From Pedobacter mendelii (GTDB lineage: Bacteria; Bacteroidota; Bacteroidia; Sphingobacteriales; Sphingobacteriaceae): a stretch of 64,000 bases of DNA. Positions 8,795 to 18,189 of the stretch are shown piece after piece. A program made the position numbers and the translations under genes. The notes under the pieces were generated by a model. It saw nothing but the letters and a program-made list of their open reading frames with translations, was not told the origin of the DNA and ran no database searches. The stretch covers positions 1-64,000 of the forward strand of contig NZ_BMDJ01000006.1 of NCBI RefSeq assembly GCF_014635725.1, given 5' to 3'. The first letter of the stretch is position 1. Each line of letters begins with the position of its first letter.

Positions 8795-9127
8795 TTATGT
8801 TATATGTAAAATCTCTAATAAAAACCGGGATAATTTAAGCCTATACAAGAATGACCACCATCCATTGAGTTTCCTTGCTATTTTTAATATCGCCGTTGAT
8901 TTATAATAAACATTTCCATCTTCTATCAGAATAATGCTGTCTATTGTATCGATGCTTTTAATCTTTCCGTTTAATCTTAATTGCGCTGCAAACTCGCTTT
9001 GTAGAGATGCAAAACTGAAATAACTATCGTGGTCATGTTCAATTATAAATTGAACAAAACCGTTGTAAAGGTTGCAAACCCCGTCGAAAAATATAATCGA
9101 TTTTTTTTCATGATAAATATCCAACAT
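8795..9127 (-). CDS. DCC-family (DUF393) thiol oxidoreductase-like protein, short and lacking one Cys
   Basis: The N-terminus is a clear DCC/DUF393 match: IIFFDGVCNLYNGFVQFII, then FSFASLQSEFA and the strand IDSIILIEDGNVYYKSTA. The family motif is DGxCxxC; here the second Cys is Tyr (TAC, one base from TGC). The C-terminus stops after SRFLLEILHIT, about 25-30 residues shorter than usual, where the conserved basic tail should be. DCC proteins often occur with HTTM membrane proteins, and one is encoded 2 kb away. It may be decaying or a monothiol variant. Confidence 0.75.
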   Translation of the reverse strand: MLDIYHEKKSIIFFDGVCNLYNGFVQFIIEHDHDSYFSFASLQSEFAAQLRLNGKIKSIDTIDSIILIEDGNVYYKSTAILKIARKLNGWWSFLYRLKLSRFLLEILHIT

Positions 9128-9439
9128 TCAATATTTTTTGATTGGTATAATACTTTTGGGCATTAAAAGTCTAAAGTAGGCAGATTTATATTTAAATCCA
9201 AAGAAGTTGGGGGTTACGAAATCAGATATTTAAAAGTAGCATTGGAATTAAGCTGCTAAATGTGAGTTTAACTCTTTTTTGATTGATTACTCATTTTCAT
9301 AATCCAAAAAGATAAAGTGGTTTGATAAATTATAATTCGTGTAACAGATTGTGTGTTAAGTGTAGGAAAAGGGTCGTTATAAAACGCTTTTTTGATTATT
9401 TAAAATGGTTACATAAATTGCAATCTTAAAACGAAAAGT

Positions 9440-9467
9440 AAAGTCCGAATGAATTAATTCGGACTTT
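9440..9467. terminator. Hairpin, possible terminator
   Basis: AAAGTCCGAAT and ATTCGGACTTT form a perfect 11-bp stem with a 6-nt loop. The following run is mixed (GGAAAAAT), so termination is uncertain. Confidence 0.4.
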
Positions 9468-9575
9468 GGAAAAATAGTGAACGAAAAATTACTGTCTTTA
9501 GGTTATATATCTGAGATGTTTGGACCTTGAAAAATGTAATGGACTGATTTATAATGACTGCATTTAAATTCTAGC

Positions 9576-9583
9576 TACCTTTG
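9576..9583 (+). promoter_or_regulatory. -7 promoter element of LytTR response regulator
   Basis: TACCTTTG fits TAnnTTTG, about 75 bp before the ATG. No convincing -33 element is seen at the right distance. Confidence 0.45.
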
Positions 9584-9658
9584 CAGTGATTTCTAATAAT
9601 ATTTAGTACCATTTGTTTTTTTTTATAAATTCATATAAATCTTCAAAACAATTTGCAA

Positions 9659-10390
9659 ATGTATAGCTGTATCATAATCGATGATGAACAACGTATAATT
9701 TCTACCCTTTCGGATTACATTTCTGCAATTCCGCAATTGAAACTAGTCAAGACCTTTACTGACCCGGAATTGGCACTTAACGATATTAAAAATGGAGAAA
9801 TTATAGACTTTTTATTTCTTGATGTAGACATGCCTAAATTAACCGGGCTTGAAATAGCAGCCATGGCTAGGCATAAAGTTCGTTGTCTTGTTTTTGCTAC
9901 CGCACATACCAAATACGGTTATCATGCTTTTGAACTTGACGGTGATGCATTTTTATTAAAGCCTTACGGCTTTTCAAAATTTGAAAGCACAATTCACAAG
10001 TTAATATCAAGCAAACTTCAATCCAACCCGAAAAAGTTGTCTAGGGAATTTTTCATGGTGAAGAATAAGGATAACAACTATATCATGCAGAAAATTATTT
10101 TTGATGATGTTATTGCTGTTGAGAGCAAGAAGAACTATGTAAGAATATTGACTGTTTCAGGCGACGTCACTGCATACTTAACTTTAGCAGAAATAATCGC
10201 AATGCTTCAAAATCAACCAGGATTTGCTCAATTTCATCGAAGTTTTGTGATTGGAATTAGGCACATCGATTCAATAGACGGAAGTTCGATCGGCATGTCA
10301 AAAGGGTTACGCTTCAACGTTGGCGATTCATTTCGGCCCTCCTTTCAGGAGTTTCTACTTAATTATTCTATCAAAACCGAAAGGAAGTAG
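9659..10390 (+). CDS. LytTR-family response regulator
   Basis: I use the ATG at 9659; a TTG two codons earlier is also possible. The receiver domain (about 1-115) has the acidic pocket IIDDE, phospho-acceptor Asp in FLFLDVDMP (about residue 55), Thr in VFATAH and Lys in FLLKPY. LytTR follows (about 140-240; IFDDVIAVESKKNYVRI, FAQFHRSFVIGIRHIDSI). It presumably binds DNA on phosphorylation. No kinase is adjacent; a LytS-type kinase lies 11 kb away next to a paralogous regulator. It is the first gene ahead of the HTTM and receptor genes on the same strand. Confidence 0.92.
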   Translation: MYSCIIIDDEQRIISTLSDYISAIPQLKLVKTFTDPELALNDIKNGEIIDFLFLDVDMPKLTGLEIAAMARHKVRCLVFATAHTKYGYHAFELDGDAFLLKPYGFSKFESTIHKLISSKLQSNPKKLSREFFMVKNKDNNYIMQKIIFDDVIAVESKKNYVRILTVSGDVTAYLTLAEIIAMLQNQPGFAQFHRSFVIGIRHIDSIDGSSIGMSKGLRFNVGDSFRPSFQEFLLNYSIKTERK

Positions 10391-10657
10391 ATCCTGGACG
10401 CCAGCGATAATGCATTTTTTTATATTTAGTTTTAGAAGCATTAATCGCACAGTGACAATAAATTTATTTTTTAGGTGTGATTTTTTATCTTTTTTGAGTT
10501 GAAATTATTATCTGACAATCTATCTAAGCTTTATCAAGGAAAAGAGCTCAATTAGCAAGGAATTATAGGGTTGTGTGTAGGAGTGAGTTTCAAAATGGAT
10601 TTCTAACTAAATTGAAACCCTAAACCATTCGATGAGGTTGCACTCAACTTGCTATTA

Positions 10658-11275
10658 ATGAAAAAAACAAGTTTCAAAAAATTAACATTATTTTATTTTG
10701 CCTGTTTACACCTCCTTATAATTTTATTGGTCGTGCTTGGTGATTCAATCACTGGATTTCAGTATTTAATTTCCACTCAGAAGTCAGATAAAATAGATTC
10801 CAATAATATTGCAAGCAAGGTAAGAAGGCATCTTCGTGAAGTATTAACCCTTCCAGGTTTATATCACTACACTTTGTTTAGCGGTTGTGATGCTGGCTAT
10901 AATTATTTTGCGCCCAAAGTGGCTAGAAGTGTTTCCTTGGAATGTATTCAATATGATAGTGAAAATAATGAAATTAGCCGGCTATATTATCCAATTTCGC
11001 TGAAGACACATGAGGGAATACAAAGATATTCTGTTTCTTTAGCCAATTTCAATAATGCTGTTAGAAAGATGGACAGCGCCAGAAAAGATAGCTTGTATCA
11101 TTTCTTTACTCAGGATGTAGGTATACGTATTCTACAGTCGGGACGTACAAAAAAAACGGAATTTGCTGAATTAAATTTTTCCACCTATGTCTATCCTAGT
11201 CTTTCGGGTTTCAAAAATGGAGTTAAGCCTACCCTGATTAATATTACAAAAATTAATTTACGAGAAACCCGTTGA
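10658..11275 (+). CDS. Membrane-anchored protein upstream of HTTM gene, unknown function
   Basis: I take the ATG at 10658. The product is about 205 aa with one N-terminal membrane segment (LTLFYFACLHLLIILLVVLG) and a periplasmic domain of about 170 residues. That domain includes two Cys (LFSGCDAGYNYFAPKVA, VSLECIQY). I do not recognise a family. Its TGA overlaps the TTG start of the HTTM gene (TTGA), which implies translational coupling. It is likely a partner of the HTTM protein. Confidence 0.65.
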   Translation: MKKTSFKKLTLFYFACLHLLIILLVVLGDSITGFQYLISTQKSDKIDSNNIASKVRRHLREVLTLPGLYHYTLFSGCDAGYNYFAPKVARSVSLECIQYDSENNEISRLYYPISLKTHEGIQRYSVSLANFNNAVRKMDSARKDSLYHFFTQDVGIRILQSGRTKKTEFAELNFSTYVYPSLSGFKNGVKPTLINITKINLRETR

Positions 11276-12177
11276 GAAATAAAAAAATAAAGTCAGTAAT
11301 AAGGTTCTTCTTGAGAGATCGGGTGGAAGATGTTTCTTTTATGCCATTTTTCCGTTTATCGATCGGGATCTTTAGCTTAATTCATTTTCTGTTAATAATT
11401 CCGGATTTTGAAACTCTTTATGGAAAGGATGGCATAATTGATAGCGCTATCATGAATGCCTTCAAACCCAAGATTATTCCGAGTCTTGCTCAAAGTAATG
11501 ATTTTTTATTTGGTTGGGCAAACCTTTCCGACAAAGTTATAATGTCAACGGTAGCGGTTGTCTATTTAGTTTTTTGCATGTTTCTAATTCTTGGTTTTTT
11601 AACGCGTTATGCAGCTTTACTCCTGATTATACTACATACTGTGATTTTTAGAGGACAGATATTATATAGTTATGGAGTCGATAGCATAACATCTATTGCG
11701 TTATTTTACTGTTTTATCTTTCCAGTCGGAAAAAAATATTCGTTAGATAGCATATTTTTTAAGCAAAAAAACGGATCGCCCAGTCCTTACCGAAAAATTC
11801 TTCAATTACACCTTTGCTTAATTTACGTTTCATCAGGCTTTGTAAAGCTGATGGGTGTAGATTGGCGGAGTGGAGAGGCAATTTGGCAAGCGACGCATCA
11901 GATAAGGCATAATATTTTTTTTGATGTAAACTTTGATGTTATGGGTAATTATGCATTTTTACCAATTTTGTTGTCTTGGAGTACTTTGATTATCGAATTA
12001 TTCTATCCACTATTAGTATTTACATCGCGTATAAGCAATTTTAGCCTCTTACTAATTTCTGTATTGCACATTGGGATAGCAGTCTCGCTAGGTCTTTACT
12101 ATTTCTCCTTATTGATGATTATAATGAATCTAACAGCCTTCCTAAACCTCAATTCTAAATATCTATCGAGATTTTAA
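11272..12177 (+). CDS. HTTM-domain integral membrane protein
   Basis: The 301-aa protein has about 6-8 membrane segments in HTTM order. FMPFFRLSIGIFSLIHFLL and the LYGKDGIID loop come first, then FLILGFLTRYAALLLIILH, YSYGVDSITSIALFYCFIFP and LQLHLCLIYVSSGFVKLMG followed by WRSGEAIWQA. HTTM proteins are relatives of the membrane part of vitamin K-dependent gamma-carboxylase; no full carboxylase domain is present. It starts at TTG, overlapping the preceding stop. DCC proteins are common HTTM partners and one lies 2 kb upstream. Confidence 0.85.
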   Translation: MRNKKIKSVIRFFLRDRVEDVSFMPFFRLSIGIFSLIHFLLIIPDFETLYGKDGIIDSAIMNAFKPKIIPSLAQSNDFLFGWANLSDKVIMSTVAVVYLVFCMFLILGFLTRYAALLLIILHTVIFRGQILYSYGVDSITSIALFYCFIFPVGKKYSLDSIFFKQKNGSPSPYRKILQLHLCLIYVSSGFVKLMGVDWRSGEAIWQATHQIRHNIFFDVNFDVMGNYAFLPILLSWSTLIIELFYPLLVFTSRISNFSLLLISVLHIGIAVSLGLYYFSLLMIIMNLTAFLNLNSKYLSRF

Positions 12178-12231
12178 ATATATGATTATCATTAAAAGCT
12201 CAAACAATATAATATTTAGCCAAGACAATCA

Positions 12232-14961
12232 ATGCCTATGAAATTTTACATTTTATTTTTAGTTTTTATTTGTATTTCTTGTGTAGCCTCTTCTCAATCA
12301 TTTAAAATTATTGGATCCGTACAGGATACTAGTAAAAAAATAAAGCTCAATCAAGCATCAATCGTTCTTGTCAACTCAAAAGATTCCATCATATATGCTG
12401 ATACTAGATCTTTGAATGGGGTTTTTATGTTTCAAAACGTCGTTAAGAACGATTACCATCTGATCATCTCTTATCCTAAGTATGTTGATTTTTTTCTCTC
12501 TCTGAATTTAGAAAAAGACAGCTTGATAAATTTAGGGACAATACACTTAATGGATGAAGCAATTTTATTGAATTCAGTAACAATTAAAGGAAAACGTGTA
12601 GGAATTAAGATAAGGGGAGACACTACGGAATACGATCCAGCTGCGTACAATTTGCGACCAAATGCAACTGTTGAAGACCTTTTGAAGCAAGTGCAAGGCA
12701 TGCAGGTCGATAGGAATGGGAACATAACTGCACAAGGCAAGCAGGTGCGTCGTGTACTAGTAGATGGTGAAGAATTTTTTGGCAATGATCCGACATTAGT
12801 CACCAAAAGCTTACGCGCAGATATGGTTGAAAAAGTTCAAGTTTTTGATAAAAAAAGTGATCAATCTGCCTTTACCGGGATAAATGACGGTAGGGATGCC
12901 AAAACGGTTAATGTGAAGTTGAAGCGTGAAAACAAAAGTGGAAATTTCGGACGAGTAGAATTAGCAGTCGGAAATCTTGGATTTTACCAAGGCCAGGGTT
13001 TCTATAATCGCTTCCATAACGACAATAAAATTGCTGCATATGTTTTCTCTAATAATACGGGAAACGTAGGCTTGAGTAAAAGAGATCGTCAGCAATATTC
13101 CGATGGTGGAGTAGAGGCAACATATAATGCTTTAGATGTTGACATCTGGAATGGGAGTTATGGCGGGAGAGGTATACCAAAGTCTACTGGTTTAGGTGGC
13201 CAGTTCAGTAATAAATTTAACGAAGGAAAAGTCGTTATGAATATGAATTATAGCTACAACAATTTAAATGTTTTAGGCTCCGATTTTGTTGAGCGCCAAG
13301 AGAATCTTCCTTCAGCATATTTATTAAGTAATTCAGTTAGAAAGTTTGACAATAATGATCAAAAGCATAACTTTAACGGTGATCTTAAAATTCTTCTAGA
13401 CACAAGTTCCACCCTGGTAGTTAAAATAAATGCGGGTCAAATTAGGCGAAATACGTTTAATAATTTTAGAGCAGAGATTAAAGATTCAATCGGGAACATC
13501 ATTAATTCAAACTCCAGGCTGTTTGAAACCTTCGCAAATAAATATGCTGGAACAGCTGATCTGTTATACCTAAAGAAATTAAATAAGGAACGGAGGACAA
13601 TATCAATAGGGCTTAATCTATTCCATACAACTTCAGCTTCATCAGGAACATTAATTTCGAATACGAACACGGGAGTTACCTCAGAATTAAACCAACTGAA
13701 GTACAATGATGATCATTCATCTATAATAAACTTGAAATCTACGTATACTGAACCATTGACAAAGTCGTCTACACTCTCGGCGAACTTGATCTGGATTTTT
13801 AATTCTAGTAGACTAAACCGAGAAACATTTGATCAAGCGAGAAATTCACAGATTAGTGTGTTGAATGAAGCATTAAGCAATGACTATCGGCTTGAACAAG
13901 TTTTTCAGAGAGGTGGTTTAAATTATTATTTTTCGACAAAAAAAGTAAGATTTCAAGCGGGCTCTGATTTTGCCTATGTAAATTTTGATCAGAATGATAG
14001 ATCAAAAAATTCTTTCTTAAGAAAAGAATTTTATAATCTCTACCCTTCGGCTGAGTTTGCCTATAACTTTTCTGCTATGGAAACTTTTTCCATGAAATAC
14101 AATGGATACCCTACTTTACCATCAATAGAGCAACTCCAACCAGTGATAAACAATACTGATCCATTAAATTTGATCCTTGGAAGCATAGATTTAAGACAAT
14201 CATTTTCTAACAGTATTTCGTTGAATTACATTGCGTTTAAAACGGCAAAAGATATCTTCATGAGTGGGAATTTTAGCTTCTCGCAAATCAAAAATCCAAT
14301 ATCTGTTATCGTTAACACCGATTCTGAGGGGTTGAGCATATACAAGTATGCTAATCTAAATAATGTTTCTAATTTAAGATATTCTGGTTCATTCTCATAT
14401 GCTGCGCCTCTGAAACTTAGTAATATTTCCTTCACAATTGATGGGAGCATGGATGGAAACCGTTTAAATAATATCGTAAATTCAAAATTGTCAAACAACC
14501 TTTTAAATATGTATAAGTTAACTTTTGGACTTGGAAAAGCTAAAAAGGGCTTATACAATTGCGGTGTAAGTTTTGGCGTAATCTATAATACGAATAAAAA
14601 TAGCTTGCAACCTCTTTTGCAAAATGAATCATGGGGATATCAAACGAGACCAAATCTTGATTTCTATTTACCTTTTAAAATGACCATTCACACCGAAGTG
14701 GATTATTTGTTTCAGGGAAAAACTACGAGTTTCACAAATGATTTTAGTCGTGTTTTATGGAATAGCTATATACAGAAGGATTTTTTCAAAAATAGTGATC
14801 TTTCAATAAAGCTAACTTTGAACGATGCATTGAATCAAAACAGAGGGTTTGAACGGTATATTACTCAAAACCTGGTAATTCAAAATACCTATGATACGAT
14901 AAAACGGTACTTTATGTTCTCATGTGTATGGAACTTCAAAAAATTTAATTCAGTTAAATAA
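12232..14961 (+). CDS. TonB-dependent receptor-like outer membrane beta-barrel protein
   Basis: The 909-aa product has a signal peptide ending ASSQ. A carboxypeptidase-regulatory-like domain follows (about 24-105; FKIIGSVQDTSKKIKLNQAS). A plug comes next (about 115-250; YNLRPNATVEDLLKQVQGMQ, GKQVRRVLVDGEEFFGND, VEKVQVFDKKSDQ), then a large barrel. The VLVDGEEFFG type of plug marks the Bacteroidota receptor family usually followed by a GLPGLI gene, as here 6 bp downstream. The substrate is unknown; no SusD partner is present. It is probably co-transcribed with the GLPGLI gene. Confidence 0.9.
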   Translation: MPMKFYILFLVFICISCVASSQSFKIIGSVQDTSKKIKLNQASIVLVNSKDSIIYADTRSLNGVFMFQNVVKNDYHLIISYPKYVDFFLSLNLEKDSLINLGTIHLMDEAILLNSVTIKGKRVGIKIRGDTTEYDPAAYNLRPNATVEDLLKQVQGMQVDRNGNITAQGKQVRRVLVDGEEFFGNDPTLVTKSLRADMVEKVQVFDKKSDQSAFTGINDGRDAKTVNVKLKRENKSGNFGRVELAVGNLGFYQGQGFYNRFHNDNKIAAYVFSNNTGNVGLSKRDRQQYSDGGVEATYNALDVDIWNGSYGGRGIPKSTGLGGQFSNKFNEGKVVMNMNYSYNNLNVLGSDFVERQENLPSAYLLSNSVRKFDNNDQKHNFNGDLKILLDTSSTLVVKINAGQIRRNTFNNFRAEIKDSIGNIINSNSRLFETFANKYAGTADLLYLKKLNKERRTISIGLNLFHTTSASSGTLISNTNTGVTSELNQLKYNDDHSSIINLKSTYTEPLTKSSTLSANLIWIFNSSRLNRETFDQARNSQISVLNEALSNDYRLEQVFQRGGLNYYFSTKKVRFQAGSDFAYVNFDQNDRSKNSFLRKEFYNLYPSAEFAYNFSAMETFSMKYNGYPTLPSIEQLQPVINNTDPLNLILGSIDLRQSFSNSISLNYIAFKTAKDIFMSGNFSFSQIKNPISVIVNTDSEGLSIYKYANLNNVSNLRYSGSFSYAAPLKLSNISFTIDGSMDGNRLNNIVNSKLSNNLLNMYKLTFGLGKAKKGLYNCGVSFGVIYNTNKNSLQPLLQNESWGYQTRPNLDFYLPFKMTIHTEVDYLFQGKTTSFTNDFSRVLWNSYIQKDFFKNSDLSIKLTLNDALNQNRGFERYITQNLVIQNTYDTIKRYFMFSCVWNFKKFNSVK

Positions 14962-14967
14962 TTTAAA

Positions 14968-15750
14968 ATGAGTTTACTAGAAAAAAAAATATACACTGTT
15001 CTTGCACTGCTTTTAATATTTATTTTTCCTATTAATTCCAGCGGGCAAAATCAAAGTTTCATAGAAAGTGGATCAATCGAATTTGAACGTTCTGAGAATG
15101 TTTTCTTTTACCTGGATAGCTATTATGGAACATTGGAAGGGGACATGAAAAAGTATGCGGATGAATACAAAAATAACAATCCAAAATTTAAGCTTACCTC
15201 TTTCATTTTAGATTTTGACACGAATGAGTCTATATTTCTGCCTAAATCGAATTCGGAATTAAAAATCGATTTTTTGTCGCAATTCTCATCTGAAAATAAA
15301 GTCCTCGTAGACTTTAAACGACAAACTTACAGTGCTCAAAAGAATATATTTGGTATTAAGTATCGATTTAACGAGCCCATTAAGAAAATAAATTGGAAGC
15401 TTACTGGGGAAACTAGAGAAATTGCTGGATTTCTTTGCAGGAGGGCAAATGGATTGATTGCCGACTCAATATATGTTGTAGCTTTTTACACCGATCAGAT
15501 TACACCGAAAGGCGGTCCGGAATCTTTCATGGGTTTACCAGGAATGATCTTAGGTGTTGCATTACCAAATGAACATATAACTTGGTTCGCAAAAAGATAT
15601 ACTCCGGGACGTGATAGACAATTACTTATTAGGAATAAATTAGAAGGTAAAGCGATAACAACTAGTGAGTTGGATGAAGTCTTTAAAAATGAGCGAAATA
15701 GAAGGACTTTAAATCTTCTTAATTTTATAAAACGAAGAACTTTGTTCTAG
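14968..15750 (+). CDS. GLPGLI family protein
   Basis: The 260-aa exported product has a signal peptide ending NSSG. The defining motif occurs as GGPESFMGLPGMILGVALP, preceded by the conserved ITWKLTGETREIAGFLCRRA-type segment. GLPGLI proteins are of unknown function and commonly accompany TonB-dependent receptors of the type encoded just upstream. It is probably periplasmic. It ends 3 bp before the convergent signal peptidase gene. Confidence 0.9.
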   Translation: MSLLEKKIYTVLALLLIFIFPINSSGQNQSFIESGSIEFERSENVFFYLDSYYGTLEGDMKKYADEYKNNNPKFKLTSFILDFDTNESIFLPKSNSELKIDFLSQFSSENKVLVDFKRQTYSAQKNIFGIKYRFNEPIKKINWKLTGETREIAGFLCRRANGLIADSIYVVAFYTDQITPKGGPESFMGLPGMILGVALPNEHITWFAKRYTPGRDRQLLIRNKLEGKAITTSELDEVFKNERNRRTLNLLNFIKRRTLF

Positions 15751-15753
15751 TAG

Positions 15754-16638
15754 TTACCTGCCAAATTTAAATAAGTATACCCCGATAAGATTTGATACTG
15801 GAATAGGACCATAATGTCTGGAGTCTTCAGAGTTATTTCTATTGTCACCTAGTACGAAAATGTAGTCCTTTTTAAATGTGTAAACAGAAATTTTTTTGTT
15901 GCCCAATCGAAATTCATCGTTATTGCGAGTGATTTTCAGACCTTCATATTTTTTAATAAGGAAACTATACAGTCGGTGATTTTTTTCATTTAAGGGTATA
16001 GTCATACCTTTATACGGAAGAGTTATGAATTCTAAATTACTGTAATCAGATTTAAGCTTTGAACTTGCTCTTTCGCTTCCTGAACCTTCTATTTTAATTG
16101 AATCAGTTACCGCTGACTCCTTAAGAAGTTTGTATTTTCCGAAATTTAAATTGATAATTAAATAATTCGAGTTTCTTACCATACTGGCATTGAAATAATC
16201 TATATCCGCTTCGTTAAAAAATTGCTCTAATCGATTATATGATTTGTAAAATATTTTAAATTTCAATATGACATTCGGATCTTCATTAAGCATCCTGCCA
16301 TTGACCTTTACCTCATTATTTAATATTTCAATACTTTGTCCTGGTAAAGCTATGCAACGTTTAATATAGAATGATTTTTCACTGGAGTCTATTTTAAATA
16401 CAACGATATCTTTAGGTTTTAGATTAGCCTTCACATTTAATCGCTTTAAGAATTTCGATACCAACCCAGAATAGTGCATTTTATTTATTATCACTTTGTC
16501 ATCGGCAAACAATTTAGCATTCATTGAACTACTGGGAATGTTGAATACATCTAAAAAGCAAGTTCTAATGGCTAGAAGAGTTGATAGAGAAAGGAAGATG
16601 AGGATTATAGTACGCTTTATTTTTTTGTTAACCACCAT
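15754..16638 (-). CDS. Accessory signal peptidase I (S26)
   Basis: I start at the ATG (MVVNKKIKR) rather than the TTG four codons earlier. One N-terminal membrane anchor (about 10-28) is followed by box B with catalytic Ser38 (NIPSSSMN), box D with general base Lys93 (SFYIKRCIALPG) and box E (FVLGDNRNNSEDSRHYG). All catalytic elements are present. A large insertion between boxes D and E is typical of Bacteroidota enzymes. Housekeeping lepB is not in this context; the gene overlaps a BF3164-type lipoprotein and lies downstream of two small peptide genes, suggesting those as substrates. Confidence 0.88.
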   Translation of the reverse strand: MVVNKKIKRTIILIFLSLSTLLAIRTCFLDVFNIPSSSMNAKLFADDKVIINKMHYSGLVSKFLKRLNVKANLKPKDIVVFKIDSSEKSFYIKRCIALPGQSIEILNNEVKVNGRMLNEDPNVILKFKIFYKSYNRLEQFFNEADIDYFNASMVRNSNYLIINLNFGKYKLLKESAVTDSIKIEGSGSERASSKLKSDYSNLEFITLPYKGMTIPLNEKNHRLYSFLIKKYEGLKITRNNDEFRLGNKKISVYTFKKDYIFVLGDNRNNSEDSRHYGPIPVSNLIGVYLFKFGR

Positions 16639-17764
16639 TACTTTTGTCAAGTAAAAACTTACGAATTCCTATATTTTTAAATGCAGTTAATGCATAAAGG
16701 ATTTTTGGATTTTGGGGATCGATAGCTATTTGATAACAATCTTTGTCCAGTATTATCTGTTTTACCGGATTGCCATTCCAGTCATAGACTAAAATTATGT
16801 TGGATGATAACGCACTTGATTCTCGAGTTTCTGAAGGCTTACCGTTGAACAGCGTAAAGATGAAATCATTTGTTGCAGCGATGTTATTGAAGCCGTATCT
16901 ATTGGCTGCAGTGAATTTAGACTTCACAACACCATGTCCAAGGTCCATTATCTTAAAGCTTGGTAAATAATATAATTTTTCTTTTACCAACCTTGTAGCA
17001 TTGCTATTTATATTGAATATTTGAAATAGTGCGCCTCTGGCGGAGAAATTTGCAATTTCATTGCCATTTGGACGAACCACTAGCTTTCCTCCTAAGGCAC
17101 TTTTGGTCCATCCAATATTATCCCTATCATAATATTCTTTGAATATATCATTTTTAGGCATTGTTAAATCGACAGAAGTGATTAGCTTTTGCGTTATAAC
17201 ATTAAATCGACCAATCACTTTACTATCCAGTTTAGAGAAACTGATGTTTCCTGTAATGATCGAATCGGAAAGTAGAGTGGGTTCTAAAAATGTAAATTCT
17301 GGGGGGAGCGTTGAAATTAATTTTGGATTATAATTCACATTTTTAATTAGGCTATCTAGATCAAATTTAAAAAATCGATGTAATGCTGATGTTTCGTAAA
17401 GTGTGAAGTGACGTTTCTCTTTATTTATTCGATTCAAGTTGAGACTATTTATATTATACTGATTCTTGCCATTACCAGTTTGAGCAAACCTTCTTATAAG
17501 ACTGCCATCATTTAAATTGATAATGGAAAAGGCGGTGTAACCATTATTGTCATAACAAATAGCTAAAGAATCAAATACCTGTATATTTCTAGGATCATAT
17601 AGAACGCTATCATTTTTTAGTTTGATGTCATTTCCATTCAAGGATATTCTAGGCAATACTTTAAAATCACTCAGGGGCTCTTGTTCATCCACATCATTAT
17701 TGCATCCAAGGCAAAATATTGTTAGTAGTATAAGCAGAAGTAACTCAAATAAATTGGTTCTCAT
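16628..17764 (-). CDS. BF3164-type propeller lipoprotein (TolB-like)
   Basis: The 378-aa product has a lipoprotein signal ending FCLGC. The mature part has repeated beta-strand units of a six-bladed propeller (YDPRNIQVFDSLAICYDNNG, FSIINLNDGSLIRRFAQTGNG, RFFKFDLDSL, and finally IILVYDWNGNPVKQIILDKD with YQIAIDPQNPKILYAL). This fits the BF3164-like family, which in Bacteroidota often sits near NVEALA-type peptide genes, as here. It is probably outer or inner membrane anchored. Its 3' end overlaps the signal peptidase start by 11 bp. Confidence 0.82.
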   Translation of the reverse strand: MRTNLFELLLLILLTIFCLGCNNDVDEQEPLSDFKVLPRISLNGNDIKLKNDSVLYDPRNIQVFDSLAICYDNNGYTAFSIINLNDGSLIRRFAQTGNGKNQYNINSLNLNRINKEKRHFTLYETSALHRFFKFDLDSLIKNVNYNPKLISTLPPEFTFLEPTLLSDSIITGNISFSKLDSKVIGRFNVITQKLITSVDLTMPKNDIFKEYYDRDNIGWTKSALGGKLVVRPNGNEIANFSARGALFQIFNINSNATRLVKEKLYYLPSFKIMDLGHGVVKSKFTAANRYGFNNIAATNDFIFTLFNGKPSETRESSALSSNIILVYDWNGNPVKQIILDKDCYQIAIDPQNPKILYALTAFKNIGIRKFLLDKSNGG

Positions 17765-18189
17765 AGTTAGATTTTTTTATTTAGGATGATAATATAAGCG
17801 GTTTAAATATTATTGTAGATAGTATCGTCTTTTCAATTATAAAAAATAATATGATTATTTTTCTCATGTATTGCTTTAATAAATTGGTTGGAGCTCTAAA
17901 GGGTTTAGTAAATAATACACTCATAAGTATTGACAAAATCGCAGGAACCATTCGTGACATTGTATTTTTCCAGACATATTGTTTTCCTAACTCATTAGAT
18001 GGACTTAGGATTATTAATTTAGTAAGAAATTAAGAAGCTTGCTATTTCCTACACATAATGGTTTAAATTCTTTCTGAAGCAGTTGTCTTCCGTGACCAAT
18101 TTTTGAGTGGAAATTGATTACTTCAAAAAAAAACCAGATCGAAGATCTGGTTTTTAAAACTAATTCATTCCGGTAGTGCACCTTGGAGA
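17765..18189. other. Intergenic stretch
   Basis: No convincing gene is seen in about 425 bp. A 60-codon frame on the plus strand lacks coding character. A strong terminator is present near the right end. Confidence 0.55.
18125..18155 (-). terminator. Terminator of peptide gene A
   Basis: CCAGATC, loop GAA, GATCTGG, flanked by an A-run and T-run, so it can act in both directions. It lies 35 bp after the stop of the downstream peptide gene and separates it from the lipoprotein gene. Confidence 0.8.

Larger units (their letters stand above)
9128..9652. other. Intergenic stretch upstream of LytTR regulator
   Basis: No gene is seen in about 525 bp. It holds an 11-bp hairpin and a -7 promoter element, listed separately. 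Confidence 0.6.

Noticed and set aside
17851..18033. 60-codon open frame between lipoprotein and peptide genes
   Set aside because: It has no family resemblance, no promoter and low-complexity hydrophobic codons from AT-rich DNA.
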